Shown piece by piece: positions 9,735 through 18,243 of a stretch of 64,000 nt of DNA. The first letter of the stretch is position 1. Every line of letters starts with the position of its first letter. The position numbers and the translations under genes are program-made. A model generated the notes under the pieces. That model made no database searches and was not told where the DNA came from. It was given only the letters and a program-made list of their open reading frames with translations. Source of the DNA: Bin55 sp009840545 (GTDB lineage: Bacteria; Pseudomonadota; Gammaproteobacteria; Pseudomonadales; Azotimanducaceae); NCBI GenBank assembly GCA_965208815.1, contig OZ242357.1:2356001-2420000 (forward strand), given 5' to 3'.

Positions 9735-10807
9735 CGCAGTTTCAACATGGACAAACCGACCAAAACCAACATGAAGGCGATGATCCAGAAACGGACAACA
9801 ATACGAGGTTCGGGCCACTCTTTCAGTTCAAAGTGGTGGTGCAGCGGCGCCATCTGAAATACTCGTCGGCCCAGGATCTTGAAACTCACGATCTGCACAA
9901 TCACGGATGCCGTTTCAACAACGAAAATTCCGCCCATGATCAATAGGACAATTTCGTGTCGAACCAGTACGCCGATGGTTCCAAGAGCGGCACCTAGAGC
10001 TAATGCGCCTACATCGCCCATGAACATCTGAGCTGGGTAGGTGTTGTACCAAAGGAATCCCAAACCGGCACCGACAATACTGCCGCAAATGATTGCAACT
10101 TCTCCCATCCCAGGAATATGAGGAATCTGCAGGTACTCCGCGAACTCGATATGTCCCACCAAGTAGGCAATCAACCCGAGTGCTGCACCCACCATGACGG
10201 TCGGCATGATTGCAAGTCCATCGAGACCGTCGGTGAAATTGACCGAGTTGCTCATTCCCACGATCATCAGATACGCAAGAAATATGAAGCCAAAACCAAG
10301 GGGAATTGCGACCTGCTTGAAAATGGGAATGATCAACTCGGTTTCAGCAGGAATCGTGGCCGTAGTAAACATTACGACTGCGGCGGTCAAACCCACCGCT
10401 GATTGGAAGAAGTACTTCCACTTAATGGAAATGCCCTTACCCTTGTGAAGTTTCTTGTAATCGTCTGCAAAGCCTATTAGTCCAAAACCCAGGATTACTC
10501 CTACGACTATCCAAACGTGCTTGCTCGTCAAATCTCCCCAGAGCAATGTCGAAATTACGATTGACACCACGATCAAGAGGCCACCCATCGTAGGGGTGCC
10601 GCGCTTGGAAACGTGGGAAGACGGACCATCGTCGCGAATGGTCTCACCAATGTTGCTTTGAGCGAACCTCCGGATCACGACGGGTCCCACAATCAGTGCA
10701 ATAACCAACGCAGTGACCGCACTGACGATGGTGCGAAAAGTGATGTACTCGAAGACGTTGAATCCCGAGTAGAACTCCGTCAAGTACCGTGTAAGCCAGA
10801 GCAACAT
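9731..10807 (-). CDS. mraY: Phospho-N-acetylmuramoyl-pentapeptide-transferase MraY
   Basis: This integral membrane enzyme makes lipid I from UDP-MurNAc-pentapeptide and undecaprenyl phosphate. The 358 residues carry about ten transmembrane segments. The family motifs are GTPTMGGLLIV near residue 72, the metal-binding FADDYKK, NSVNFTDGLDGLA, and the C-terminal MAPLHHHFELKEWPEPRIVVRFW. It overlaps murE by one base. Normally murF separates murE from mraY, and here there is no room for it. Confidence 0.98.
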   Translation of the reverse strand: MLLWLTRYLTEFYSGFNVFEYITFRTIVSAVTALVIALIVGPVVIRRFAQSNIGETIRDDGPSSHVSKRGTPTMGGLLIVVSIVISTLLWGDLTSKHVWIVVGVILGFGLIGFADDYKKLHKGKGISIKWKYFFQSAVGLTAAVVMFTTATIPAETELIIPIFKQVAIPLGFGFIFLAYLMIVGMSNSVNFTDGLDGLAIMPTVMVGAALGLIAYLVGHIEFAEYLQIPHIPGMGEVAIICGSIVGAGLGFLWYNTYPAQMFMGDVGALALGAALGTIGVLVRHEIVLLIMGGIFVVETASVIVQIVSFKILGRRVFQMAPLHHHFELKEWPEPRIVVRFWIIAFMLVLVGLSMLKLR

Positions 10808-12243
10808 CAGGTTCTCACTCCGAAGACTTTCTGTATTGCTGCGCGGTCACTGTACGGGAGCCGAATATTGCCTACTTCCTGATAGCGTTCATGACCTTTC
10901 CCAGCGACAAGGACTGTATCTCCTGATTGGGCGTGACTAACAGCGAACTCGATGGCTTTGGCGCGGTCCGGTTCAATGAAGAATTGGGCGGGGACTTCGA
11001 AGCCTTCGCAAATCTCATTAATGATGTCCATCGGAGGCTCGTTGCGGGGATTGTCCGAAGTAACGACCACAAAATCGGCCAGTTCCTGGGCAATGCGCGC
11101 CATCTCAGGACGCTTGCCTTTATCGCGGTCGCCACCGCATCCAAAGACACAGACGATCCGATCTGAGGTGTGAGATCGAACAGCTTCCAGTGCAGAACGA
11201 AGTGCATCAGGTGTGTGGGCGTAGTCCAGTACCGTAGACGGCAAACCGGACTCGAAAAAGAACTCCATTCGTCCGGGTATTTGCGGAGTGGTTTGCATCC
11301 GCTCAACGGCATCTTGAAATTCCATTCCGAAGTAGCTGGCAACGAGCAACATGGCCGCAGCATTTGCTACGTACATTTCTCCTACATATGGAATGTAGAA
11401 ATTTGTCCTACCCCAAGCACCGAGCCACGTGCCACGTATGCCGTTGGATGCGTATTCCACGTTTGTCCATTGCAAATCTGCATCGGGTGAAATCCCGTAT
11501 CTCAAACATCTGATGTTTCGATTAGAAAGGTGTTCTGTAATTCGGTTACCCAACGGGTCGTCCACATTGACGATGCCACATTGAAGTTCAGGCCTCTCGA
11601 ACAGTTTGAATTTCGCATCGGAGTACTCCTTCATGTTTTCGTGGTAGTCAAGATGGTCCGGGCTGAGGTTGGTGAACACGCCGCAAGAGATGTCGATGTC
11701 GTTAACACGCCCTTGATCTAAAGCATGCGAACTCACTTCGATAACTGCCTGACGAATTCCTCGTTTGAGCAGCTCACTAAAGTTGGCTTGCATTGCAATG
11801 GGATCTACAGTGGTGAGAGATGTCGGACACAATCCCGGTGGCTTGCCCCAACCAAGGGTTCCAACCGATGCCGTTGCATCAAGCAAACAAGCTGAGCCAT
11901 AGGCAACCGAGGACTTGCCATTGGTGCCCGTTACCCCAACAACATGCATGCTTTGCGCCGGATACCCATAGAACTTGGCAGCGAGTGACCCGCGCAATCG
12001 CTCAATGTTTTCAGCTTGAATCCAAGGTACTCTGCAACCATTCGATTCCGCACGTTCCGCGCACACCGCCACCGCTCCCCTTTTGATGGCTTCGTCTACA
12101 AAATCGTGACCGTCAAACTCACCGCCCTTGTACGCAATGAAGAGGTCGCCAGGACGAACGGACCGCGAGTCACTAGAAATGCCTCCTACGACGATGGATG
12201 GAACATCCTCTCGGCTCAGCAATTCTCTAAGCTGCATTCCCAT
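10807..12243 (-). CDS. murE: UDP-N-acetylmuramoyl-tripeptide synthetase MurE (meso-diaminopimelate type)
   Basis: This ligase adds the third amino acid of the stem peptide. The 478 residues contain SSDSRSVRPGDLF in the uridine-binding domain, the ATP loop VTGTNGKSSVAYG, and EVSSHALDQGRV. The C-terminal DNPRNE motif is the form seen in enzymes that use meso-diaminopimelate rather than lysine. The start at 12243 overlaps ftsI by 17 nt; a second ATG two codons in is possible. The length is that of a single MurE, so it is not a MurE-MurF fusion even though murF is missing here. Confidence 0.96.
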   Translation of the reverse strand: MGMQLRELLSREDVPSIVVGGISSDSRSVRPGDLFIAYKGGEFDGHDFVDEAIKRGAVAVCAERAESNGCRVPWIQAENIERLRGSLAAKFYGYPAQSMHVVGVTGTNGKSSVAYGSACLLDATASVGTLGWGKPPGLCPTSLTTVDPIAMQANFSELLKRGIRQAVIEVSSHALDQGRVNDIDISCGVFTNLSPDHLDYHENMKEYSDAKFKLFERPELQCGIVNVDDPLGNRITEHLSNRNIRCLRYGISPDADLQWTNVEYASNGIRGTWLGAWGRTNFYIPYVGEMYVANAAAMLLVASYFGMEFQDAVERMQTTPQIPGRMEFFFESGLPSTVLDYAHTPDALRSALEAVRSHTSDRIVCVFGCGGDRDKGKRPEMARIAQELADFVVVTSDNPRNEPPMDIINEICEGFEVPAQFFIEPDRAKAIEFAVSHAQSGDTVLVAGKGHERYQEVGNIRLPYSDRAAIQKVFGVRT

Positions 12244-13906
12244 GGGCTACCAACCTCTTAGGTGTTCCTGTTAATCCCATCAATTGCAATGCGTGACGCG
12301 CCACCTCGGCAAAAACTGGGCTGGCAACTCCACCACCCGATCTCGTTTCACCCATGGGTTCGTCTACTACAACTACGCAGACGATTCTTGGATTTGTTGA
12401 GGGAGCAATCCCCACGAACCATGCAATATGACGACTTTCGTCATACGATCCATCCAAGATTTTTCGCACTGTCCCTGTCTTTCCCGCGACGGAGAATCCT
12501 TCGAGATTTGCCTTTGGCGCAGTGCCGAAGGGCGAAACTACACCTTCCAACATTCGAAGAACGGTCTTAGCATGTTCTTCTTTGAAAACTCTTTGATCCG
12601 GCGATTTGAATGGAGCGGGCTCACGGACTATTCCAATCGAACGTCGAATACCTCCGGTCGCAATTGTCAAGTAGCCGACGGCTAATTGAAGAGGAGATAC
12701 ACGAAGGCCATATCCATAGGACATCGTCGCTCGACCAATATCTCGTTCTAGGTCCTCGATGTTGATATGCCCATTTGCTTCATACGGTAGCCCTGAGTGA
12801 GGCTCATCCACAACTCCAGCCCGATTCAAAGCGCTAAAAACCGCATACTTGTCAATACTCAACGCGACTCTGGATATTCCCACTTGGCTCGACTTGATCA
12901 GCACTCCTTCTAATGTGAGCGTGCCGTAATTTCTCGGGTCTTCTACCAGGTGACGACCAATTCCAAAATAGCCCGGGGAGGTGTCAATTTCTGATTCGGG
13001 CTGGTACTTGCTGCTCTCAAGGGCCGCAATGGCAGCGAAGGTCTTGATCGTGGATCCTGGTTCGTAGGTATCTGTTACCGCACGATTTCGCATGCGACTG
13101 AACGAACGATCGCCTCCGTCATTTGGGTTATATGACGGATAGCTAGCAAGCGAGAGTATTTCGCCGTTTAGGACATCGATGAGCACCAGGGTTGCAGATT
13201 TTGCGTCGTGCTCGGCAACGGTCTGTCTCAATTGGCGGAATGCCAAGTACTGCAATCCCAAGTCAATTGTCGTCGTAATGTCTTCACCAAATTTCGGAGC
13301 ATCCTCAAGCCTTATGTCACGTAGACGGCGGCCGTCTCTTGCTCGAAGTACACGTCTCTGCCCTGTCTCGCCTGTGAGCTCTACATCACGTGATAGCTCA
13401 AGACCTTCCGCACCCTTCCCATCGTTCTTGATGAGTCCCACGACATGTGCTGTAACTTCTCCTGCAGGGTAGTAACGTCTAAACTCCGTCGAGAATCTAA
13501 CTCCAGAGATTCCCAGTTGCCCCACAGCCTCTGCGACTTCGTGTGAAACACGCTTCTTGAGGTAGACAAAACGCCTGTTGCGGGCTTCCCTCAAAGTACT
13601 TCTCAATTGCTCTTCAGAAATCTGGAGAGCTTGGGCAAGATCTGGCAGCGATTCGGTTGGAATGCTGTCGATGCCTGGGTCCGTCCATATGGACTGGACC
13701 GGAGTGCTTATGGCAAGCGGCTGCCCGGCACGATCGTAGATGATCCCTCGGGTTGTGGGGACCGATTCTGCGCGCTGTGCGACTCGGTCGCCCTGTTCTT
13801 GCAAGAAGTCTCGATCATACGTTGCAAGAATGAACATGCGGGCCAACATGACCAAGGCAACAACGACAAATGCCATGATTGCGAATCGAAGACGTGACCT
13901 CATCAT
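12227..13906 (-). CDS. ftsI: Peptidoglycan D,D-transpeptidase FtsI (PBP3)
   Basis: This is the class B penicillin-binding protein that crosslinks septal peptidoglycan with FtsW. It has 559 residues: a short cytoplasmic start, one membrane anchor (FAIMAFVVVALVMLARMFIL), the pedestal with RGIIYDRAGQPLA, and the transpeptidase domain. The active-site serine is in EPGSTIKTF (SxxK) and KTG is in VAGKTGTVRK. The middle motif, normally SSN, reads SSQ (IKSSQVGISRVAL). The asparagine of SxN is strongly conserved in this family, so the glutamine is unusual; the codon is CAA. It overlaps ftsL by 4 nt. Confidence 0.96.
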   Translation of the reverse strand: MMRSRLRFAIMAFVVVALVMLARMFILATYDRDFLQEQGDRVAQRAESVPTTRGIIYDRAGQPLAISTPVQSIWTDPGIDSIPTESLPDLAQALQISEEQLRSTLREARNRRFVYLKKRVSHEVAEAVGQLGISGVRFSTEFRRYYPAGEVTAHVVGLIKNDGKGAEGLELSRDVELTGETGQRRVLRARDGRRLRDIRLEDAPKFGEDITTTIDLGLQYLAFRQLRQTVAEHDAKSATLVLIDVLNGEILSLASYPSYNPNDGGDRSFSRMRNRAVTDTYEPGSTIKTFAAIAALESSKYQPESEIDTSPGYFGIGRHLVEDPRNYGTLTLEGVLIKSSQVGISRVALSIDKYAVFSALNRAGVVDEPHSGLPYEANGHINIEDLERDIGRATMSYGYGLRVSPLQLAVGYLTIATGGIRRSIGIVREPAPFKSPDQRVFKEEHAKTVLRMLEGVVSPFGTAPKANLEGFSVAGKTGTVRKILDGSYDESRHIAWFVGIAPSTNPRIVCVVVVDEPMGETRSGGGVASPVFAEVARHALQLMGLTGTPKRLVAHGNAA

Positions 13907-14226
13907 TCGGCGTCTCCCGCTTCGACAGTCACGACGTTATTAGGGAACTTCATATCCATGTCTTCGCGAGCGACTTGCACTACGCGATCTAACGAATTCT
14001 CGCTACCACGTTCAATTTGCAGACGCGTGTGTTCGGAGAGTAATTCCTCCTGCTGAGCCCGCAGCTCAAGCACTTGGTTGTACTTGACGTGCCAAGTGCG
14101 AACTTGCTCAAGCGTCAGAAATCCCGACACGAGTACTGCAACAACGATGAACATCCAGAAAATCCACCACATGGGAGACGGAATCCAGCGAGGGGCATGT
14201 ACCTTTGGTGCTTTTTCAGCGAACAC
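13903..14226 (-). CDS. ftsL: Cell division protein FtsL
   Basis: This small bitopic divisome protein of 107 residues has a cytoplasmic tail of about 20 residues, one membrane helix (MWWIFWMFIVVAVLVSGFLTL), and a periplasmic leucine-heptad coiled coil (VLELRAQQEELLSEHTRLQIERGS). It ends in the RVVQVAREDMDMKFPNN segment typical of FtsL. It overlaps both rsmH (11 nt) and ftsI (4 nt). FtsL partners with FtsB and FtsQ to activate FtsWI. Confidence 0.93.
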   Translation of the reverse strand: MFAEKAPKVHAPRWIPSPMWWIFWMFIVVAVLVSGFLTLEQVRTWHVKYNQVLELRAQQEELLSEHTRLQIERGSENSLDRVVQVAREDMDMKFPNNVVTVEAGDAE

Positions 14227-15127
14227 GCTCTACTACCTGCAACATCGCCGATCGGGAACGCGGATTGCTTTCAACTTCCGAACGAGTAGGACGACTCTCG
14301 CGCACTACAACCTTGAAAGGCCCTGTAAATTTGCCTCGTACGGGGACTTTGTGAGGAATTGGATCCTTCGACCACTCAGAGAACTGACGCCGTACGACTT
14401 GGTGTTCAAAACTGTGGAAGGAAATAACTGCTAGTCGAGCATTGAGTGCCAGAAGGTCGAAAGCCTGCCTCAATCCTTTTCGCAATTCGTTGATTTCATC
14501 ATTTACGTGAATTCGGATTGCCTGAAAGACACGAGTGGCTACATGCTTTCTGCTGTCGATTTTTCTCGATGACCGACTGATGACATCTACCAGTTGAGAG
14601 GTGGTTTCCAATGGCCGGGCACCTACTATGGCGTGTGCAATCGACCGAGAATTGCGTTCTTCGCCATACCTCTTGAACACCGATGCGAGTTCGCCCGCAG
14701 AAACCTTGTTGAGCCACTCCGAAGCCGTGAAACCAGATGTTGGATCCATGCGCATATCAAGCGTTCCATCCCGCAGAAAACTGAATCCTCGTTCAGCTTC
14801 TTCCAATTGGATCGACGACAACCCGAGATCCATCAATATGCCGTCGAACTCCGCAAATTCGTTCTCTTGCGCCAGTCGCTTTGCATCGCTGAAGCATCCT
14901 TTTGCGGCCTTTAGTCTTTCGTCTTCAATCGCGAGAGAAGCCGCGCACTCAATGGCAGACGGATCACGATCAAGAGCAAGAACACGCCCTTTGGTACTGA
15001 GTTTCTCCAATAGAGCGCGTGTATGACCGCCACCACCAAACGTGGCGTCAAGAAAAGAGCCGTCACTGTTTACGACGAGCGCGGCCATAGTCTCGCTGAC
15101 CAGAACAGGTGTATGCGTTAGCTGCAT
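14216..15127 (-). CDS. rsmH: 16S rRNA (cytosine(1402)-N(4))-methyltransferase RsmH
   Basis: This SAM-dependent methyltransferase (formerly MraW) modifies C1402 of 16S rRNA. The 303 residues start HTPVLVSETMAAL, with the SAM motif FLDATFGGGGHTRALL, then GILMDLGLSSIQLEEAERGFSF. The C-terminus has RLAVISFHSFEHQVVRRQF and NPRSRSAMLQVVERVR. It is the first gene of the cluster here; no mraZ precedes it. RsmI, which acts on the 2'-O of the same nucleotide, is also encoded in this window (near 26 kb). Confidence 0.98.
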   Translation of the reverse strand: MQLTHTPVLVSETMAALVVNSDGSFLDATFGGGGHTRALLEKLSTKGRVLALDRDPSAIECAASLAIEDERLKAAKGCFSDAKRLAQENEFAEFDGILMDLGLSSIQLEEAERGFSFLRDGTLDMRMDPTSGFTASEWLNKVSAGELASVFKRYGEERNSRSIAHAIVGARPLETTSQLVDVISRSSRKIDSRKHVATRVFQAIRIHVNDEINELRKGLRQAFDLLALNARLAVISFHSFEHQVVRRQFSEWSKDPIPHKVPVRGKFTGPFKVVVRESRPTRSEVESNPRSRSAMLQVVERVR

Positions 15128-15469
15128 GGCCCGCTCGAATCGCAGCAGAGCGAACTGGATACGGGGACCCTACGTGAAATTCGCACGTTGCCTCCATTCA
15201 ATCGAATTCACGTCTTCAGTGAATCGGCGCTTTCATCAATCCGTGAATCTTCACGCCGACAATCAAATATTACTCAATGTTCGAGATTTGTACAACTATT
15301 GCAATAGCCACAATCTGGTACGCGTAAGCCGATGCTAGTTGGTTGCACACGTAAAGCGAGTTCTTGGGGTGCCGGCAACGACATTTGAGCCGCCACGGTC
15401 TAGGTTTCGCGTCGAAATTCCAGAATTGATTGGCTCTAATCTATGAATCGATCAAGTCAGATGGAATGA
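15128..15469. other. Intergenic stretch upstream of rsmH, no gene seen
   Basis: These 342 bases separate rsmH from the end of the broken metzincin gene. I looked for mraZ, which usually starts the dcw cluster with its own GTG-rich operator repeats, and saw neither the gene nor the repeats. The promoter of the dcw cluster must lie here but I could not fix a convincing -35/-10 pair. Confidence 0.5.
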
Positions 15470-16806
15470 TCATTCGTCAAGCTCAACAATTCTGCGAATG
15501 CGAGATGTCATACGCTCAAGCGATATCGTGCCATCCGATTTCCCGTCCATTCCATCAAGATAGCCGAGTTCTGCTGACGAAATTACAAAAGTCACTGTGG
15601 GAACTGTTGAATTCCGATAGCTATCCCGAATCGTAAGAAGCAAGTCTGATCTCTTGTCGCCATCAACGTCACCGGCATCGGCGAAATCAGTAACCACAGA
15701 TGACGACTCAAAATCGCCACTCTCAAACTTGAAGGAGCGAGGAAGTTCGTGAGCATCAGTCAGATCTAGGATGCGATCCTTTGTGCCATCCAGTTCGTCA
15801 AGGCTTTCGAAATCGTCTCGCGAGACTAAGTACGCAACTGTGGACTCAGCGGAACGGCCTATTTTTCCAATGATGATGGAACGACCGCTTGAGGACGAAG
15901 GTCCGTCGACGACGGCAACACTACAGGCTACCCAGTTTGTCGGACAGGTAAAGCGCCAAGAATTCTCTGTTTCCGACAGGTCGCGAATCACAACGATCCC
16001 ATCTTCAGTTCCATCGGCTTGATCCAGAAATGCGAAATCAATTTCGGCGAGCACGTCGACAGATCCCGGTTGGACTACGATCAATTCATCGACCATATCT
16101 TGGTCCAAATCCGCTACCCCAAAGTTGGTTCCCAACTCAATTCTTGGTCCGTCTCCAATAAATTTCCAAGAACTTGGCTGCGAGGCAGCAAATTTCAAGT
16201 CGATTTGGCGGTCCGTTCGGCCGTCCGCTTCGTCGATGTTTGTCCAATCGCTACTACCTACCAAGTAGATCGCGCCATCGTCCCTGTCGTTGGAATCGTG
16301 ACTGGGTGCGCCAATCACAACATCGGAAAGACCATCGTGATCGAAATCTCCAGTAGCCACTGCAGACCCAGCCTGATCCCTCGCGTTTTCACCTGTGAAA
16401 CTCCACACTCGATCCTTCTCATCCAAACCTGAGTAGTTATTCACCGCATTCGCGAGCCGAATTAGTCCGTCTGAACCATCTAAATCGTCAAGAGACTGCA
16501 ATGCACTTGAGGATGCGATGAAAACACTTCCTGGGCGTCCTCCCGCTCCAGTTCCCGGCGCCCCAACGCAGATGTCTGGTTTCTCGTCGCCGTCAACATC
16601 GGAGATAAAGGTTGCCGAGCTTCCGAGACTGTGAGCCCAGCCTCCGACAAGTCTCCAAGTACTCTCGTACGCTATAAGATCTTGAAGTTTGACCACGCTA
16701 TCGGAATTGTCGTCTTCTTCGTCCAATGCCTCAATGTCCGTCGGAGAGATCACATAAGAGTCCGAGTAGATTCCCGCTGAAGTAGACACCAGAAACGAAT
16801 CCTTTA
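15470..16806 (-). pseudogene. C-terminal fragment of FG-GAP repeat metzincin gene (cut off by transposon)
   Basis: This is the 3' part of the large gene that begins at 23917. It encodes about 445 residues of FG-GAP-type beta-propeller repeats with calcium-loop signatures (FISDVDGDEKPDICVGAPGTG, DFDHDGLSDVVIGAPSHD, DAGDVDGDKRSDLLLTIRD) and the recurring spacer 'DGxxDxxIxL'. The transposon ends at 16807. Reading across the 8-bp target duplication (TAAAGGAT on this strand) joins ...DELKD to SFLVSTSAG without changing frame, so this was one continuous reading frame before insertion. Alone, the fragment has no start or signal peptide and is presumably silent. Confidence 0.9.
16799..16806. repeat. 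Target-site duplication, left copy
   Basis: ATCCTTTA lies directly outside the left inverted repeat of the transposon and is repeated exactly at 19503-19510. Eight base pairs is the usual duplication length for IS1595-family elements. Confidence 0.95.
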
Positions 16807-16830
16807 GGGAATTATAAAGAATACTTGACA
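16807..16830 (+). repeat. Left terminal inverted repeat of the transposon
   Basis: This 24-base repeat is matched perfectly in inverted orientation at 19479-19502. It begins GGGAATTATAAAG and its inner six bases are TTGACA, a consensus -35 box facing inward. Confidence 0.96.
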
Positions 16831-16852
16831 AACGCGTCTCAATCACTACAAT
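16825..16852 (+). promoter_or_regulatory. Inward promoter in the left end, driving the transposase
   Basis: TTGACA (16825-16830) is followed after 16 bases by TACAAT (16847-16852). The ATG at 16860 is 7 bases after the -10 box, about where transcription would begin, so an mRNA read from that ATG would be leaderless. A second in-frame ATG at 16881 has GAGG 8 bases upstream and is the alternative start. Confidence 0.75.
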
Positions 16853-16859
16853 CATCAGT

Positions 16860-17861
16860 ATGGAAAATGAGGTTGTAGCAATGAAGAAAGCACCCGGAAA
16901 GGCGCACAGAACAGGACTTACGCTTATGCAACTGTTCGAGATGTTCCCCGACGAAACGGCGGCGTCCAAGTGGTTCGAGTCGATCTACTGGGAAGATGGT
17001 CGCAAGTGCGGAAAGTGCCACGGCGAGAACACAAGAGAGGTCAAGAGCGGGAAGCCGATGCCCTACTGGTGCAAGGACTGCCGAAGCTATTTCAGCGTCA
17101 AGACGGGCACCGTGCTAGCCAACTCCAATGTGCCTTTGCGAAAGTGGGCGATAGCCATCTATCTCTGCCTGACCAGTCTCAAGAGCGTGTCAAGCATGAA
17201 GCTACATAGAGACATCGGCGTGTCCCAACCGACTGCATGGTTCATGCTCCATCGCATTCGAGAAGCGTGGTCGAACGAGCCGGTCGATGAATTTGACGGA
17301 CCTGTGGAAGTGGACGAAACCTACATGGGCGGAAAGGAGAAGAACAAGCACGAGTCGAAGAAACTAAGACAAGGCAGAGGTCCGGTCGGCAAGACCGCCG
17401 TTGTGGGAGCGAAGGACAGAGCCAGCAACGAGGTCAGAGCAAGGGTTGTGGCTTCAACGGATTCCAAGACACTGGTCGGGTTCGTGGAGGACAACACCTC
17501 GGAAGGTGCTATCGTCTACACGGACGACTCGCCTTCCTACGACAGACTGTCAACGATGTTCAACAAGTACATTCACGAAAGCGTGAAGCACTCGGTCGGC
17601 GAGTATGTCAGAATGCAGGCTCATACCAACGGCGTGGAGAGCTTTTGGTCCATGCTGAAACGAGCGCACAAGGGGACGTTTCACAAGATTAGCCCGAAGC
17701 ACCTGAACCGATACGTTCAGGAGTTCGCGGGCAAGCACAACATCAGAGAGCTAGGAACGATTGGTCAGATGAGAGACACGGTTCTTCGGCTTGTCGGTCG
17801 GAACCTTCTCCACAGACGACTTGTCTCGAACAACGGATTGAGCTCCATGTCGAGGTCGTAG
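16860..17861 (+). CDS. IS1595-family transposase
   Basis: The 333-residue DDE-type transposase has an N-terminal zinc ribbon with CGKC (Cys50/53) and CKDC (Cys71/74), a helix-turn-helix-like stretch (KSVSSMKLHRDIGVSQPTAWFML), then the catalytic domain. The likely acidic residues are Asp152 in VEVDETYMGG, Asp222 or Asp223 in YTDDSPSYDRL, and Glu260 in HTNGVESFWS. This is the IS1595/ISXO2-like layout. There are two candidate starts: ATG 16860, 7 nt after the -10 box, and ATG 16881, which keeps an SD-like GAGG. The gene is complete, with no stop or frameshift, consistent with a mobile element that moved recently. Confidence 0.95.
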   Translation: MENEVVAMKKAPGKAHRTGLTLMQLFEMFPDETAASKWFESIYWEDGRKCGKCHGENTREVKSGKPMPYWCKDCRSYFSVKTGTVLANSNVPLRKWAIAIYLCLTSLKSVSSMKLHRDIGVSQPTAWFMLHRIREAWSNEPVDEFDGPVEVDETYMGGKEKNKHESKKLRQGRGPVGKTAVVGAKDRASNEVRARVVASTDSKTLVGFVEDNTSEGAIVYTDDSPSYDRLSTMFNKYIHESVKHSVGEYVRMQAHTNGVESFWSMLKRAHKGTFHKISPKHLNRYVQEFAGKHNIRELGTIGQMRDTVLRLVGRNLLHRRLVSNNGLSSMSRS

Positions 17862-17918
17862 CAGAGCCTTCGCCAGCTTCTCAGGTGTTGCGCCCGCCAA
17901 ATGCTTTTTGGGATCAAG

Positions 17919-17956
17919 CATCGCTTTCATGACAACGATTTTAACATGGAAGCGAT
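17919..17956. repeat. Imperfect hairpin between convergent transposase and passenger genes
   Basis: ATCGCTTTCATG (17919-17930) can pair with CATGGAAGCGAT (17945-17956), with one G-T pair, around a 14-base loop. The site lies where transcripts from both ends of the element meet, so it may act in termination, although no clean T-tract follows. The right arm is repeated exactly at 19447-19458. Confidence 0.4.
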
Positions 17957-17965
17957 ATGTCAGAA

Positions 17966-18235
17966 TCACTCGTAGACGAAAGCAGGTGGAGTGAGCCTAC
18001 GGAGATAGCCCTTGCGGTACTGGATGAATTTAGAGCGTTGGGTCATCCTTTGGAGAGCCTTTTGGTGCTCTTCGATGAGCTGGTGCGACATATACTCGTT
18101 AGCGAGTTTGAGGACATGTTCACGGTCACCACTAATACCACAACGCGGACAGCGAAGGCGATTGAGCTGACCTTCCACGACGACCTCTTCAGGAAGCGTC
18201 TTGCAGATGCGGCAAACAAGCGTCTTGGTACTCAT
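17966..18235 (-). CDS. Small zinc-ribbon protein carried by the transposon
   Basis: This is an 89-residue protein. The start ATG at 18235 is chosen because AGGAGG lies 5 nt upstream; longer upstream readings are inside the methyltransferase in another frame. The N-terminal half has a CxxC...CxxC zinc ribbon (VCRICKT and LRCPRCG), and the rest is helical and basic (KFIQYRKGYLRRL). It starts 8 bp after the methyltransferase stop, so the pair is an operon and its ribosome-binding site overlaps that stop. I do not recognise a named family. The strong RBS and tight coupling suggest it works with the methyltransferase, for example as a DNA-binding partner, but that is inference. Confidence 0.75.
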   Translation of the reverse strand: MSTKTLVCRICKTLPEEVVVEGQLNRLRCPRCGISGDREHVLKLANEYMSHQLIEEHQKALQRMTQRSKFIQYRKGYLRRLTPPAFVYE

Positions 18236-18243
18236 GTTTCCTC

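Noticed and set aside
15128..15469. Search for mraZ and its operator repeats before rsmH
   Set aside because: No MraZ-like frame and no spaced GTG repeats were found; the plus-strand frame that overlaps here is antisense to the FG-GAP fragment.
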